In this document: piece after piece, positions 11,209-22,463 of the stretch | How positions within the stretch are numbered: the stretch's first letter is position 1 | Layout of the letters: each line of letters opens with the position of its first letter | Assembly (NCBI GenBank): GCA_038501195.1 | Contig: JBBPUQ010000002.1 | Location: forward strand, 868,001-932,000 | Direction of reading: 5' to 3' | Source: Nemania diffusa | Taxonomy: Eukaryota > Ascomycota > Sordariomycetes > Xylariales > Xylariaceae | DNA length: 64,000 bases | Translations under genes and position numbers: made by a program | Notes under the pieces: model-generated | The model's database searches: none | Told to the model about the DNA's origin: nothing | Seen by the model: only the letters and a program-made list of their open reading frames with translations

Positions 11209-13098
11209 ATGGCCTCATTCTCGGTATGATGTCATGTTCATGTCCATATATATTATTTCCGAAGACCCCTCAGCTAACCGCACCCACAGCGACTCGTCCG
11301 TTTCCTTGCTAAAAATGGCAAGGTATACTACGGAGATGCCATTCTGCCTCAGGGCGTGACCGATATCGCTCAGACGAAGAAAGCTAAAATCATCGTCGGC
11401 GACATCTTTGGAAAGCATGAGGTTACAGACCAGTTAGCTGATGTACGGCTACTACTGGCACCGTTAGCGCTCGAGGACGTAAAGACTGTTCGATGCTTAG
11501 GTCTTAATTACGCTCTACACGCGAAGGAGGTGAGCTAAACGCCTTTTCATAGAGGTTATTTTCCGACTTTCAGGTTTTCTCGTTGCTTCTCGTTGCTTCG
11601 TACCAGAACAAAGTTTACTTATCGGCGGCGCACACGTAACCTCTCCTTACACCACCTTCACAAAGTAAAGTATATATTCTATAATAGTCTACGCTCCTAA
11701 TGGCCAAGTTGGTATGGCCTAGCGGTACCGCCACGCCCTAGCGATTCTAGCGAAAGTATCATTATTCAATATCTCTACTCATCATCTCTACTCTGTATCG
11801 TTAGGCGCGGGGGTTCGATTCCCCCGTTGGCCAAACCTCACATTTTTTTCTTTTCATTTCTCTCCTTTTTTCTGGTATTTATTTTGATTTTATTTATCTT
11901 TTACTACTTTTGATGTTTTTTCTGTCTATTTTGCCCTGGCTTTTTTTGTTCCCTCTCGTTATAGCAAAGTTTAGCTAACCATGCTATACGTGTAAATACC
12001 TTCTCAGACCTAGAAGCATAAACCATATATGTTATGTTAGCCAATGCTCCTACTGGCCAAGTTGGTATGGCCTAGCGGTACCGCCACGCCCTAGCGATCC
12101 TAGCGAAAGTATCATTACTCAATATCTCTACTCATCATCTCTACTCTGTATCGTTAGGCGCGGGGGTTCGATTCCCCCGTTGGCCAATCTCTCTTTTTCC
12201 TTTTTTTCCTCTAATTTTTCTTTTTTCATTTTTTCTCTTCCTTTTCCAGTTTTACTTTATTTTTATTTTTATTTCAATCTCTTTTTTTTTCTTTTCTTTT
12301 ACGTAGGCTTTCTTTTCGTTTGTTTTTGCCAAAGTCGCTGATCACGGAATTTGAATAAGTCTGGTCTTCCACTTCCCAAGTATCCTGTCCTATTCGTAAG
12401 TATGACCCTAAGGCATTAGAGAATTAGAAGAAATCTAGACTGAGATAACGTGCGCCATCTAGTACAAGCCAGTGACTTCACTAGCCGGTCCTACGGATCC
12501 TATCCCCGTGCATCGGCAGGCTCAAGACGCAGAGGGCCTCGACTACGAGTGCGAGCTCGTCGCCGTCATCGGCAAGACGTGTACCGACGTCTCCGAGGCC
12601 GACGCCCTGAAATACGTCCTCGGCTACGCCATCGGGAACGACGTCTCCCACCGCGAATGGCAGATTCAACGTGGGGGCGGCCAATGGTCACTCGGCAAGG
12701 GCTTTGACGGTTGGGCACCCTTCGGACCCGGTATCGTCAGCAGTCAGGTCATCAAAGACCCCCATACATTGAAGATTAGCACGCGCTTAAATGGCAAGAC
12801 GGTGCAGGTGAGTGAGGGTGGGTGAGACGTAAAAGGCACTTTTATCATTGACAATAAGCTGTAGGAGAGCAACACAGCCGACATGATCTTCGATGTTAAG
12901 AAAACCATTTCGTTTCTTAGCAAGGGCCATACGTTGCTGCCTGGCGACATAATCTTTACTGGCACGCCGTCCGGTGTTGGAATGGGCAGAAATCCAAAGC
13001 TTTGGTTGCGGGATGGTGACATTGTTGAGGTCGAACTGGAAGGTGTTGGTGTCTGCACCAATAAGGTCGAATTTGCTAAGGAGAGTGCTAAGCTGTAA
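11209..13098 (+). CDS. Fumarylacetoacetate hydrolase (FAH) family protein
   Basis: Probable metal-dependent C-C bond hydrolase or decarboxylase of the FAH fold (acylpyruvase, fumarylpyruvate hydrolase or FAHD type). The substrate cannot be set from sequence. Exons 11209-11223, 11290-11529, 12360-12395, 12463-12807 and 12865-13098 join in phase to give about 289 residues. Visible family landmarks in order: the N-terminal cap, RCLGLNYALHAKE, LPKYPVLFYKPVTSLAGP (assembled across the 36-nt third exon), then YECELVAVIGK with the two metal-binding Glu residues (E126 and E128), GYAIGNDVSHREWQ, and PGDIIFTGTPSGVGMG near the C terminus. Intron 2 is unusually long (830 bp) and houses two tRNA-like units; the others are about 57-67 bp. 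The third exon was found from the expected PKYPVLF motif, so its borders deserve cDNA support. Confidence 0.88.
11702..11833 (+). tRNA. tRNA-like Pol III unit, copy 1, nested in FAH gene intron 2
   Basis: The 132-bp unit has TGGCCTAGCGG, matching tRNA box A, and GGTTCGATTCC, a perfect box B. The ends GGCCAA and TTGGCC pair as an acceptor stem, and GGGGG-TTCGATT-CCCCC forms a canonical T arm. A run of seven T lies within about 15 bp after the end, as a Pol III terminator. The length and the AT-rich middle suggest an intron after the anticodon loop. A TAGCG/CGTTA pairing would give anticodon TCT (Arg), but the distance between D arm and anticodon stem is then too long. I therefore leave the amino acid open. 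It could also be a tRNA-derived pseudogene or SINE head. Confidence 0.6.
12055..12186 (+). tRNA. tRNA-like Pol III unit, copy 2, nested in FAH gene intron 2
   Basis: Same length as copy 1, starting 353 bp later. The only differences I find are two transitions: GATCCTAG here against GATTCTAG, and CATTACTC against CATTATTC. A GCTCCTA word is conserved 2-3 bp upstream of each copy, so the duplicated segment begins before the tRNA-like part. T-rich termination signals follow directly. Under the tentative Arg fold, the change would turn anticodon TCT into CCT. The fold is not standard, so treat that as a hypothesis. Confidence 0.6.
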
Positions 13099-13722
13099 AC
13101 GCGGTGTACAGTTTTTAAGGAATCATTTCTTGCTGGGAAGAGCCAGGGATGATGCAGCAATTTATGTCGTAGTGCACGAATAAAGCATCATTTTGAAGTT
13201 AGCACTTGGGGGCTATAGTACTACGGTGATCATGTTGCTTGAAACCATGCCAGACAACTCAGTGGCATTCGTGCTCTAATATTAATAGGCATGGATTCAC
13301 TCCCATTGCCTATAATATTTTGTCCTTTGGTACTAAAACCTTACGACAGATGCAAGCCTTTTCCCTCTGTCCGTCTATCCAACTAACTATGTCGATGATA
13401 TACGTACCGTGACCCAGGTATGTTGCCGATGCGGGTCACAATACGGGTCGGCTAGTCCGATACAGTATGCCTAGCTCACACGTGGGGGATGGAGTGGCTT
13501 GTACTCGTCAACCTACTCATCAACATTGACTACCTAACTAGATAGTACGTGTCTGTAAGTGATATGATTGTCATATGTGATGTTTCTCTGGTGTTATGTA
13601 GATAGTATATCAAAATCCAGAATTTTCAATGAAGGGGAAAAAGAGGTGTGTTTATTTGTTTTCCGAGTGATACCCTTGTGATCTAAAAAAAGCTCGAGGC
13701 GTAAATATCCCCTGTGGCGTCG
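13099..13722. other. Intergenic, no gene seen
   Basis: Mixed composition without a coherent reading frame. It holds the 3' flank of the FAH-family gene. A short inverted pair GTGACCC...GGGTCAC at about 13409-13439 is the only structure noticed. Confidence 0.4.
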
Positions 13723-13731
13723 CCACTAGAG

Positions 13732-14243
13732 CGCCCCGGATTTTGGGAAACGATGTTTTACTCCTCGGAGAGGACACTAAACCTAACATGGAAGTCAGCC
13801 AATCAAGCCCTCTAATTGCTCTATTTTCTACCAAATTTGTGTAGTAAGTGGAGCGTAGCAAGGATCCGGCTGGCAGAACCTACTGTAAAAAGACGGTTTG
13901 AAGTACGTACCTAGCTAAGTTTCTACTCTACTAAGCCACATACTACATCGGTTTATACCGCTACTAGCTAACCTATAGATACTTCCCGGCTAGTTAATAT
14001 TACTGCTTATATTTTGTATTTACAGGTAACACCTTTGCTTGACTTAACCTGGCTAACATAACTTGGCTGGCCAGCTTTGACTGTTATTTTTTAATATACC
14101 AGGGTATGTACAAGGTTTGCTCGATGTTGCTAATAAAATTAGCTGCGATTGGAGCAATTAAAATGACTTAGTAGGGGAGGCTTCTAAACTAGGCTTAGTG
14201 TCCTCTCCGAGGAGTAAAACATCGTTTCCCAAAATCCGAGGCG
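13732..14243. mobile_element. 512-bp TIR element with 9-bp direct repeat (MULE- or hAT-like MITE)
   Basis: The left end CGCCCCGGATTTTGGGAAAC is repeated inverted at the right end (CGCCTCGGATTTTGGGAAAC on the minus strand). The match continues for about 55 bp through ACTCCTCGGAGAGGACACTAA with only a few transitions. The flanks carry an identical direct repeat CCACTAGAG (13723-13731 and 14244-14252), with two further matching bases that overlap the TIR ends. Long TIRs plus a 9-bp duplication fit Mutator-like elements; 8 bp would fit hAT. There is no transposase inside. It sits between the FAH-family and RBR genes. Confidence 0.87.
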
Positions 14244-14252
14244 CCACTAGAG

Positions 14253-15052
14253 AGCCTGTCATGCTGGATTGGCGTTTGGATCTCTTATCTCACTGCCTAA
14301 CACCTCGAAAGCTGGGGACAACTCCCCCGTACCTAAAATTATAAAATTATTCACGAGCTCAACATTTAGCACGAGACTTAATCGAGGTTCGGTGAGCGAA
14401 CTTGGATCTTTTAAATAATAAGTCTTCGGAAGTCCACTATAGCGGAGAGATCGCCATATAGCTACTACCTATGTATGCACAGACATTCTCGTGGCACAAC
14501 AGTCAGTTAGTCCCTGCACGGTTAGCGGCAATGCATGAAAGTGGAATTAAAGACTGGTCATTTCCAGCTCCCCTACATAGCCTCTTCCATCCATCATCCC
14601 CCTCACTAACAAGAACTTTAATAGTAGAGATTCAGGAGAGGGCCTAACGCCGGCGACCCTGCTCAGCCACCCTAGTAGCTGAGCTGTTATGTTTTTCTTA
14701 CATACCGTCGAGTTTATTAGCTTTTACTTGGCTAATCTAACGTAAACACATGGGGACTTGCTCCACCGTTGTGAGTTGCTTCTGCTCTTTTTAGGCATCG
14801 CGTAAAGCACCTAAAGTGACGAACATGGCGCTCGGTGATTGGGGCTGAATAGTGGGAGCGCCAGGCAAACGCGCACGGCAAAGTCAACCTCGTGGGTGTA
14901 AACAGGTCATCAAGTGCGCGATGCCATCATACTACGCGCTAGATCGCTCATTTCCCCTTCTATTCCATAATTTCACTATTACTTAGTATCGTCATTATCT
15001 AGCTACGCCACCGTCTTAACATGACCTTTCATACTTCTCTATTAGACTGGAT
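14253..15052. other. Intergenic upstream of the RBR gene
   Basis: No open frame with recognisable content. The last few hundred bases may include promoter and possibly a missed 5' exon of the following gene. Confidence 0.4.
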
Positions 15053-17616
15053 ATGAGAGTTTCTACTTTGTTTTTATATTTTCAGAAGCAATACACAAGT
15101 GTATACTTTACAACGCATGGGGGATTCTATGTCTATACTGAATACTATCATTTTTTTGGATTCTATTTAACATCGGATTCTACGGAAACTCTACTGGGCT
15201 CTCGGGGCGTCTCTACTAACGACGTGACGGACCGTATGCTCATAATTGACCAGGCCCCCTCCGTCTGGGAGGAACTTTCAGTGGTACACGATATACCAGT
15301 TCAAGATCAAGAGGACCATGAGGTTACGAACGTCGAATGGAAGGGGAAGGGGAAGGCTATCTTGCTCGACAGCGAGGAGCCCGTTGCTGATCCAGAAATG
15401 CTCTTAAACCCGTGGATTGTCGACTGGACAGAATATGAGCCTCCCGACGGCTTGAGATTTACTGGAGATATAGATCCAGAGTTGGTTATACTTATTCAAG
15501 AGTCTATCGATAGGATAAAGACTAGGATACTTGAGGAAGGGGAACGAAAATCGGCCGCCGAAGCAGCGAAACAGAAACAAAAAGAGAAGGCTGATCAGGA
15601 AGAAGATAGAGATGAGGAAGAAGGGAACCCCGAAAGGAATGAGACCTCGCCACATGACGACTGGGTTCATGCTGACGAATCACACCAACCACTGGACCCG
15701 GAAGAGGGTCAGGATCGGGACCAAGACGCTCCTAGAGCAAGGAAACAGGGTGGCTTCTTAGGTCGGACTGTAATGAGCCTGTTCCGAAAATTAAATGGTA
15801 GTGCTGAGCATGGAGAGTCGAGTTCAGCCGGAGCCGCCCGCCATAGACTTTTAGCACAGTCATCTCAAGTCGAATTAACCACGCATTCAGCAAGGAAACG
15901 CTTTGTGTTAGATCTGCTTAAGAAGAATACAGGAGAGAACAAGAGCACAGGCTCGACTGCCTCTATCCAGGAGCCCGAAGTGTGAGTTGATCCCCCGAAT
16001 TCCACAACCATTCCTGATATAGTAGACTCACCATGACTTAGGGAGTGCGTTTCTTGCCTAGACGACTTCGACCCGAAAGACACCGTCAAAGCCCCCTGCC
16101 ACCACTACTGCAAGCCCTGCTTCCGCCGCCTCATCGCCTCCGCCTGCCAGAACGAGCAGCACTGGCCGCCCAAATGCTGCCTCAACACCATCCCCGAAAG
16201 CACCATCACTCCCAACATCGACGGCGATCAACAACTTGAGTACCGCGAGCGGGCGCAGGAGTGGAACCTCCCGATCGCCCAGCGCATCTACTGCAGCGAG
16301 CCGGGCTGCAGCCTCTTCATCCGCCCCGCGCAGATCGACGCCGCCGAGGCCGTGGCGCGCTGCGCCGAGGGCCACGCCACCTGCACGCACTGCCGCAACG
16401 CGCAGCACGGCGGCGCCGCCTGCCCCCAGGACCGCGACCTCGCGGCCACCACCTCGCTCGCGGCCGCCGAGGGCTGGAAGCGCTGCTACGGCTGCGGCGC
16501 CTACGTCGAGCACCGCGAGGCCTGCCAGCACATGACGTGCCGCTGCGGCGCCCAGTTCTGCTACGTGTAAGCCCTCCCCCCTCCCCCTTAAATATACTTC
16601 ATAGCTTCCACCCTCTAGCTCGACCCCATGACAGTCGTCGTCGCTGACCCGTATATAGCTGCGGCGCCCGCTGGCACACCTGCGACTGCACCATGGAGGA
16701 GCTCCGCGACATCAAGGCGCAGGCCTCCGCCCGCCGCGCCGAGCGCGCCGCGCGCGACGACGCCGAGGCCGCCGCCGTGCTCGAGGCCATCCGCCTCGTC
16801 GAGGAGTTCCAGCGCGAAGAAGCCCTGAAAGCCGAACTCCTCCGCGCCGAGCAGGCGCGCACCGCCCAGGAGCGCCACGCGCGCGCGCTCGCGGCCAAGA
16901 TCCGCCGCGAGCGCGCCCGCCGGCACGAGGTCGGGCTGAAGTACGTCGCGGCGCGCGAGGCGTTCGCCAAACTCCACGAGGCGCAGCGCGCGCTCGTGCT
17001 CGAGGCTCATGAGACGCGCGCACAGCAGGCGCGGGACGGGAGCGCGGCGGCGGAGCGCGAGATCGGCGAGGCGTATGCGGTGGAGGAGGCGAGGGCCACG
17101 GTGCGGGTCGTGGGGCGCGAGGCGGCGTTTAAGGCCGAGTATGCGGCGCGCGCGGCCGAGGAGAGGGACATCGAGGCGCAGTACGCCGCGAAGCTCGAGG
17201 TGTTCTGGGGCGCAAGGGAGAAGAGGCGGAAGAGCAAGAACGACACCGACGGCGCCGAGAATGCGCGGGTGGCGATGGATGAGCTCCGGCGCCGCATGGA
17301 TGCTGGCTTTCGCGCGTGGCGCCGGTGGATGGATGGTGAGCTCGATGCGTATCGGTACCAGGTGGGCGAGGAGCTCGCTATTCGTCGCGAGCTGGCTGAG
17401 GAGGCTAGTCGGCGGTTGTGGGCGCGCGCCCGGACGGAGAGCCGGGAGGTTGCGGATCGGAAGATTGCGGAGCTGAGGTGGGTGCGCGAGGTTGTGGAGG
17501 AGCGGAAGGTGATGCTTGAGGACAGGGAGAGAGATGAGGTGGAGAATGGCGAGGATATCGATACCTGGTTTGCCGAGGACCCGTTGGAGGAAGTCATCTT
17601 GGCTGCGGATCCGTGA
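15053..17616 (+). CDS. RBR-type (RING1-IBR-RING2) E3 ubiquitin-protein ligase
   Basis: Model of about 803 residues from exons 15053-15981, 16042-16566 and 16659-17616. RING1 opens ECVSCLDDFDPKDTVKAPCHH; an IBR-like Cys/His region follows (YCSEPGC, CTHCRNAQHGGAACP). RING2 reads RCYGCGAYVEHREACQHMTC and continues across the second intron to CGARWHTCDC. In RBR ligases the Cys of the G/A-C-x-H-M motif accepts ubiquitin as a thioester, and that Cys is present. Upstream is an acidic, charged linker; downstream is a Glu/Arg-rich coiled coil of about 250 residues (REEALKAELLRAEQARTAQE). Oddities: exons 2-3 are much more GC-rich than neighbours, and the first about 60 residues (FLYFQKQYTSVYFTT...) look unlike protein. 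TTTTCAG at 15078 may be an intron acceptor, so the true start is uncertain (an alternative ATG is at 15236). Confidence 0.87.
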
Positions 17617-18497
17617 GGGGAGGTGATGAAATGGGGGTAAGGGGGACGGAGTAGGGCTGGCGTTTAGAGATCTAGGGGCGTTTGTCGGGGAGAGAGCTTC
17701 TGCCTTCCTTGAACGTTCGAGGATTCCTATCGTGGCTTAAGACTAGAACGAAGACTGTCTATAAGTACTACTAGGTTTCTTACTTGGACTTCGTGTACTC
17801 AGTATTCTGTATTTACATACAGATCGTCGTTCTGAACAGCGATGGAACTAAAAAAAAGCCTTGCTACATCTGTAGCCTTCTATCAGATACACGCAAATAT
17901 AGCTTTGTATCACATCCAACACCATCACAAATACTCATCATCTCGCGACTACAAAAGAAATGCCACCGGTCTTCTCACACTCGCTATGAGAAGCATATAT
18001 AATACTACTAAAGTCTTCTGAAGGAAGTTGTACATTTGTGCTGACATAGTTCCTGAAATGGGTCATGGAGCTCAATGATGAATTTGCGCGATATGGCAAA
18101 ATCAAGGTTAAGTAGGAGATGCGGTGGAAGAGTGCACAAGAGGAATTGGAATGCTAGACGAGGGAGGAGAGCGTTTTTTTCATTGATCTCAAAGGTAAAC
18201 GGAAGCGCGCAGCGCTTATTTAACATGTGGTGGCACTACACACTCCGTAATTAGTATTGTTGGATTAGAGTTGAAAATGCGGTATACTATGAATGGCAAA
18301 GGGTTGGTGATGAGTAAGGGGAGGAACTCACACTAAGTAGAGGGCCTGTTAATTCTGTTGCTGGGGAACCCAGTGGAGCATGAAATAAGCTACACTACGT
18401 GAGGGGAGTAGTTAAGAACGAAGTTTCCATACCCTCTTCGGTTTATTCAAGGTCAGAGGCATATCACTATGGTTGTTCATGCTCGTTTAGGCTTGTT
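17617..18497. other. Intergenic between convergent RBR and PalC genes
   Basis: Both neighbours end here, so this is 3' flank for each. Short open frames on both strands carry no recognisable domain. Nothing else seen. Confidence 0.45.
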
Positions 18498-19997
18498 TTA
18501 ATAGTAGGATCTGCTCTCGCTACGATAGTTATCGGGCGTACCGGGATAAGCGCCCACTGGTGTCGCCGCGGCCGTTCTTTCATCGTCGTCTGAGCTGAGT
18601 TGCTCGCCTCCGTAATCGTCCACCCGATCAGGTAGTGCGCGCATGGACTCGAGGGTTTGCCTGGTGAGTTCAGGCGGCTGGTATGGTTTGATGGTGTGAA
18701 TGTCCCTACCCGAGGGAAGACTCGACAGGAGTGTTGCAATTGATGGTACAGCTTGCGTCATCATCTGCGTATTGTTAGCTGGCGTATTCGGTACAGAGTA
18801 GAAGGAGACAGGGAAGTTTACAGTGTCATTAACTTTAGTCCACTTAGTCTCTAGCATCTCGATGACCCTTGTCTCTTCTAGCTTTCCGGCGTCAGATCCC
18901 CAATTAGTGCCTCTTTCGACCTTCTTGTCCTCCCTCCTCTCTGACCAATCCTTCCTCATACGGCTGAGACTCAGCCCTTTCTTAGCATCCCTTGGTTCAA
19001 TCCCGAGTTCTTGGAGGCCACATCGCAGCCACCCTAGCGCATTACCGGTCTGGCCAGATAATTCAGCGTCAATGCCGAAGAACCGACATGCTTTGGCGCG
19101 GCTGGTCTTTCTCAAGTCTTCTAGATACCGCAAAAGGTCATCATTGAGCCTCGATGCGCCACTCCCCCTCGTCGACTGACAAAGGGAGGAAGCTTGCGCG
19201 GCGTGGTCGGCAGCGGCCAGGCATAACCGCGCAAAGAGATGAGCGCGTACTTTAGGGATGTCGGGAGCCCTGTACATCCATTCGCGATCGTTCTCATTGC
19301 GATCTTGCGCAACTACGGCAGGATAGGGATCGTCTTTCAATACTGCGAGGAGCGTGGCCTCTGCGAGAGCTAGAGAAGCCATGGCTCGAGCTGTGGATTG
19401 TGCGATATCTACACAAGGAGAAGGGGATAAGAGGCCTTCGGTGCGACGAGCTAGGTAGTCATGCAATGAGGCGGCATCCAGCAGATGCTTTGTAGCAGTC
19501 GTTATAGCAGTGGTGCGTTCCTGGCTGTTCACTGGCGCCCCAGAAGTAACATACAGCGGATGAAGCGAGGCGCGAGCCAGCCGGGTATGAGTGTAGCCTA
19601 GTGCCGACAAAGTGAAGATCAGGTCATACTCCAAAGACTGGATCTTGGTCCGGGGAGTCTCCCTCCCAGGCACTGCATTGCCGGATATGGTTGGTCGCCA
19701 TTCTATCGCAGGCGTTGATGTCAGGACTACGTTGATCTCTTCTCCCTGTTGGGATGCACGGCCTAAGCCGGCATCGATAGCGAAGACATAGGGTAGGTAG
19801 GCGTTCACCTTGGATATTATGGAGGGGAGGTTCTGCGCCTGTGACGATACCGGGAGTCTCTTAAACTTTTTCAAGGCGTCTCTCACTACGCCGCGATGTG
19901 TGCTGGCGTTGAGGGGTAGTGAGGGGTGCGATTCACTTGTGAAGCTCGAAGAGAAGGAGAATGACGATGTGGTGGGTAGGGTGAATTGAAAAGGCAT
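18498..19997 (-). CDS. palC: pH-response regulator PalC (BRO1-domain protein)
   Basis: Single-exon protein of 499 residues. Start: the ATG at 19997 ([10 protein letters not shown]), matching the usual N terminus of fungal PalC; the frame remains open upstream but that extension is unlike protein. Family landmarks: [28 protein letters not shown], then [14 protein letters not shown] and the BRO1 fold with [20 protein letters not shown] and [10 protein letters not shown]. The C-terminal third is variable and ends in an acidic stretch ([10 protein letters not shown]). In Aspergillus, PalC is recruited to plasma-membrane ESCRT sites and binds Vps32 as part of the alkaline pH pathway that activates PacC. 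It is divergent from ALG6, with 606 bp between start codons. No sign of decay. Confidence 0.93.
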   Translation of the reverse strand: MPFQFTLPTTSSFSFSSSFTSESHPSLPLNASTHRGVVRDALKKFKRLPVSSQAQNLPSIISKVNAYLPYVFAIDAGLGRASQQGEEINVVLTSTPAIEWRPTISGNAVPGRETPRTKIQSLEYDLIFTLSALGYTHTRLARASLHPLYVTSGAPVNSQERTTAITTATKHLLDAASLHDYLARRTEGLLSPSPCVDIAQSTARAMASLALAEATLLAVLKDDPYPAVVAQDRNENDREWMYRAPDIPKVRAHLFARLCLAAADHAAQASSLCQSTRGSGASRLNDDLLRYLEDLRKTSRAKACRFFGIDAELSGQTGNALGWLRCGLQELGIEPRDAKKGLSLSRMRKDWSERREDKKVERGTNWGSDAGKLEETRVIEMLETKWTKVNDTVNFPVSFYSVPNTPANNTQMMTQAVPSIATLLSSLPSGRDIHTIKPYQPPELTRQTLESMRALPDRVDDYGGEQLSSDDDERTAAATPVGAYPGTPDNYRSESRSYY

Positions 19998-20603
19998 CTT
20001 GCTGCGATTAGGTAGGTGTCTGTTTCTTCGATGAGACAAGATAAGTAAATACCTAATGCAGCAGCATGCATCTGTCTTGTGGATGTGGAACTTGAAAATC
20101 AATTAACGGTAGATAAATGGCAACTCTTCCTACATGCCTGAGGTACCTGCCTAGGCTATTCCTTACACTATTCCGACCATGACCCCAATTCGATACCTGA
20201 TTTGATACCGCTCCAGTGGTACAAAATACCCTGTACATAATAGGTACCCTACTGTACTGTGTAGTCAATGCGAGCACGAGCCACCATTCGCTGGCCTCAA
20301 GCTTACCCACTCCACATTTCATCTTCCCGCTTAGGTACCTGCTTAGTAGCGTAGGGACCTAGCTCAGCCCCTAAACACTAATAATAGCTTCCCCGGACCA
20401 CTAACCCGTTATGTGTACCTGTCTGCGTAGGAGTAGGTGGCATAATTACCACACCACACCACAATCACGCCGAAAGTTTCAGCAACATCGCGACCTGTCA
20501 TTGCACCGCGCCTCGACGACCTCCTTTAAAGCCAGCCTTTTGTCTGTCCGAACCTCATGTTAATTTCTTCACACCAGTCTCTCCCTCCCTATCTACGGTG
20601 ACA
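19998..20603. promoter_or_regulatory. Shared divergent promoter of palC and ALG6
   Basis: The start codons of the two genes face away from each other across this stretch. It contains several AGGTACCTGCCTAGG-like words and pyrimidine-rich tracts just before the ALG6 ATG. I found no unambiguous PacC site (GCCARG) and assign no specific factor. Confidence 0.5.
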
Positions 20604-22463
20604 ATGGCCCCTGCTTCGGCCATGTCGTCGCCGCACAAGCCCCGGCGCAAGCCGAAAAAGACAATTCACTTCGATGCCAGCGTCAAGCCCGAAGCCGAAG
20701 CTCTCGTCCGCTCTCCAACCTTTCCTCTAGAAGCTATCCTCTGGCCTGCCAGGTCCTCCCTTTCCCAATGGGAGGTCCTGCCATTAGTTCTTATGGCTGC
20801 CGGCCTCTTCCGCTGGGCTGCTGGCTTATGGGGATACTCTGGTTCGTACAGCCTCCTCTGCTCTACCCGTCTTTGACCTTGATCTTGCCCTGACTGCATA
20901 CTAACCCTCGCTCTCTGTCCCGCAGGTCTTAGCAAGCCCCCTATGTTTGGCGACTACGAGGCCCAGAGGCATTGGATGGAAATCACCACAAAGCTCCCCA
21001 TCTCCCAATGGTACTTCCACGACCTCGAGTGGTGGGGGCTCGACTATCCTCCGCTTACGGCGTACCACAGCTGGCTGTGCGGGCGCATCGGCTCCTTCAT
21101 CGATCCCTCGTGGTTCGCTCTCTACACCTCGCGGGGCACCGACGATCCGACGCTGAAGATATTCATGAGGGCAACGGTTATTGTGTCTGAATATCTGATT
21201 TATATCCCGGCCGTCGTCGTCTTTACTAGGAGGTATAGCCGGCTCTTTGGTGTGGCGCAATGGCCTGCCTCTGTGGCGCTTGTCGCTATCCTCATGCAGC
21301 CGAGCACCATTCTCATAGACCATGTCCATTTCCAGTACAATACCGTCATGCTCGGCTTCGTGGTAGCTAGTATGTCAAGTATGCTAGCTGGCCGGTACAT
21401 GTGGGCATCTATCTTTTTTGTTGCAGCTCTTGGCTTCAAGCAGATGGCCTTGTATTACGCTCCCGCCGTATTTGCCTTCTTGTTGGGCAGCAGCATTTTG
21501 CCTCGTATCAACCTACCTCGATTCATTGGCATCGCTGCCGTGACCGTGGCCTCTTTCGCCGTTCTCGTTCTTCCATTCATTCTAGGGGCTCTCTATGATG
21601 CGAGCAGGGGTATTGCTTCTCGACCTGACCTCGAGGGGCTTCGTGCGCCGCTGCCTATTTTCGACGTCCTTTCTCCGTATCTGGACACTAACGCTGCGTA
21701 CTATCCGGTCGTTGAACAGGTGGTTCAGATGATACATCGAGTTTTCCCCTTCGCCCGAGGGTTATTTGAGGACAAGGTTGCGAACTTCTGGTGTGCTGCA
21801 AACGTAGTTATTAAGCTACGTGGTTATCCCACCGAACTTCTTCAACGCGTTTCTCTATTAGCGACTCTTGGTGCAATCTCACCAGCCTGTGCCATTCTTC
21901 TCTTTCGGCCCCGCAGAGAACTTCTACCTTACGCCTTTGCCTCTACGGCATGGGGCTTCTTTCTTTTCAGCTACCAGGTCCATGAGAAGAGTGTTCTTCT
22001 CCCACTCCTTCCTATGACCCTCCTTCTTGCTGGCAAGCAAGGCTTGGGCAAAGAAATTAGATCGTGGGTGGGGTTTGCAAATATCCTCGGAGCATGGACG
22101 ATGTTCCCCCTGCTTCAGCGTGTTGACCTGCGCGTCCCTTATGCTGTGCTCACACTCCTTTGGGCATACTTACTTGGCCTACCACCCACTTCCTTAAGCG
22201 TATATTTCCACAAAGGTCAGAATACAGCCACCCAATGGGCGACCGTTGTAGTCCATAGCCTCTTCTACCTTGCCATGGCTGCTTGGCACGTCGCAGAGCG
22301 GACTATCGTACCCCCCGCCGGTAAACCAGACCTATGGGTCGTTGCCAACGTTGGCGTGGGTTTCGCTGGATTTGCCCTATGCTACTTTTGGTGCCAGTGG
22401 AAACTGATCCAGGAAAGCGGCATCATTCCGAAGGCTAGCAAGAACAAGATGAAAACCATATAA
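20604..22463 (+). CDS. ALG6: ALG6, dolichyl-P-Glc:Man9GlcNAc2-PP-dolichol alpha-1,3-glucosyltransferase
   Basis: ER membrane enzyme that adds the first glucose to the lipid-linked N-glycan precursor, using dolichyl-phosphate glucose. Two exons, 20604-20841 and 20926-22463, joined in phase as YSG|LSKPP, give about 591 residues. After a basic cytosolic tail (KPRRKPKKT) and the first membrane span comes the first luminal loop, MFGDYEAQRHWMEITTKLP, whose Asp-Tyr-Glu block is the conserved acidic catalytic site of ALG6/ALG8 enzymes. DLEWWGLDYPPLTAYHS and DHVHFQYNTVMLG follow, then about ten hydrophobic spans. GDYEAQRHWMEIT rather than the ALG8 version and the overall length favour ALG6. Start: ATG in context GACAATGGCC. 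The intron is 84 bp, GTTCGT to CGCAG, with TACTAAC as branch site. Confidence 0.95.

Noticed and set aside
13409..13439. Short inverted pair GTGACCC...GGGTCAC
   Set aside because: A seven-base stem with a 17-base loop is common by chance, and there are no flanking duplications.
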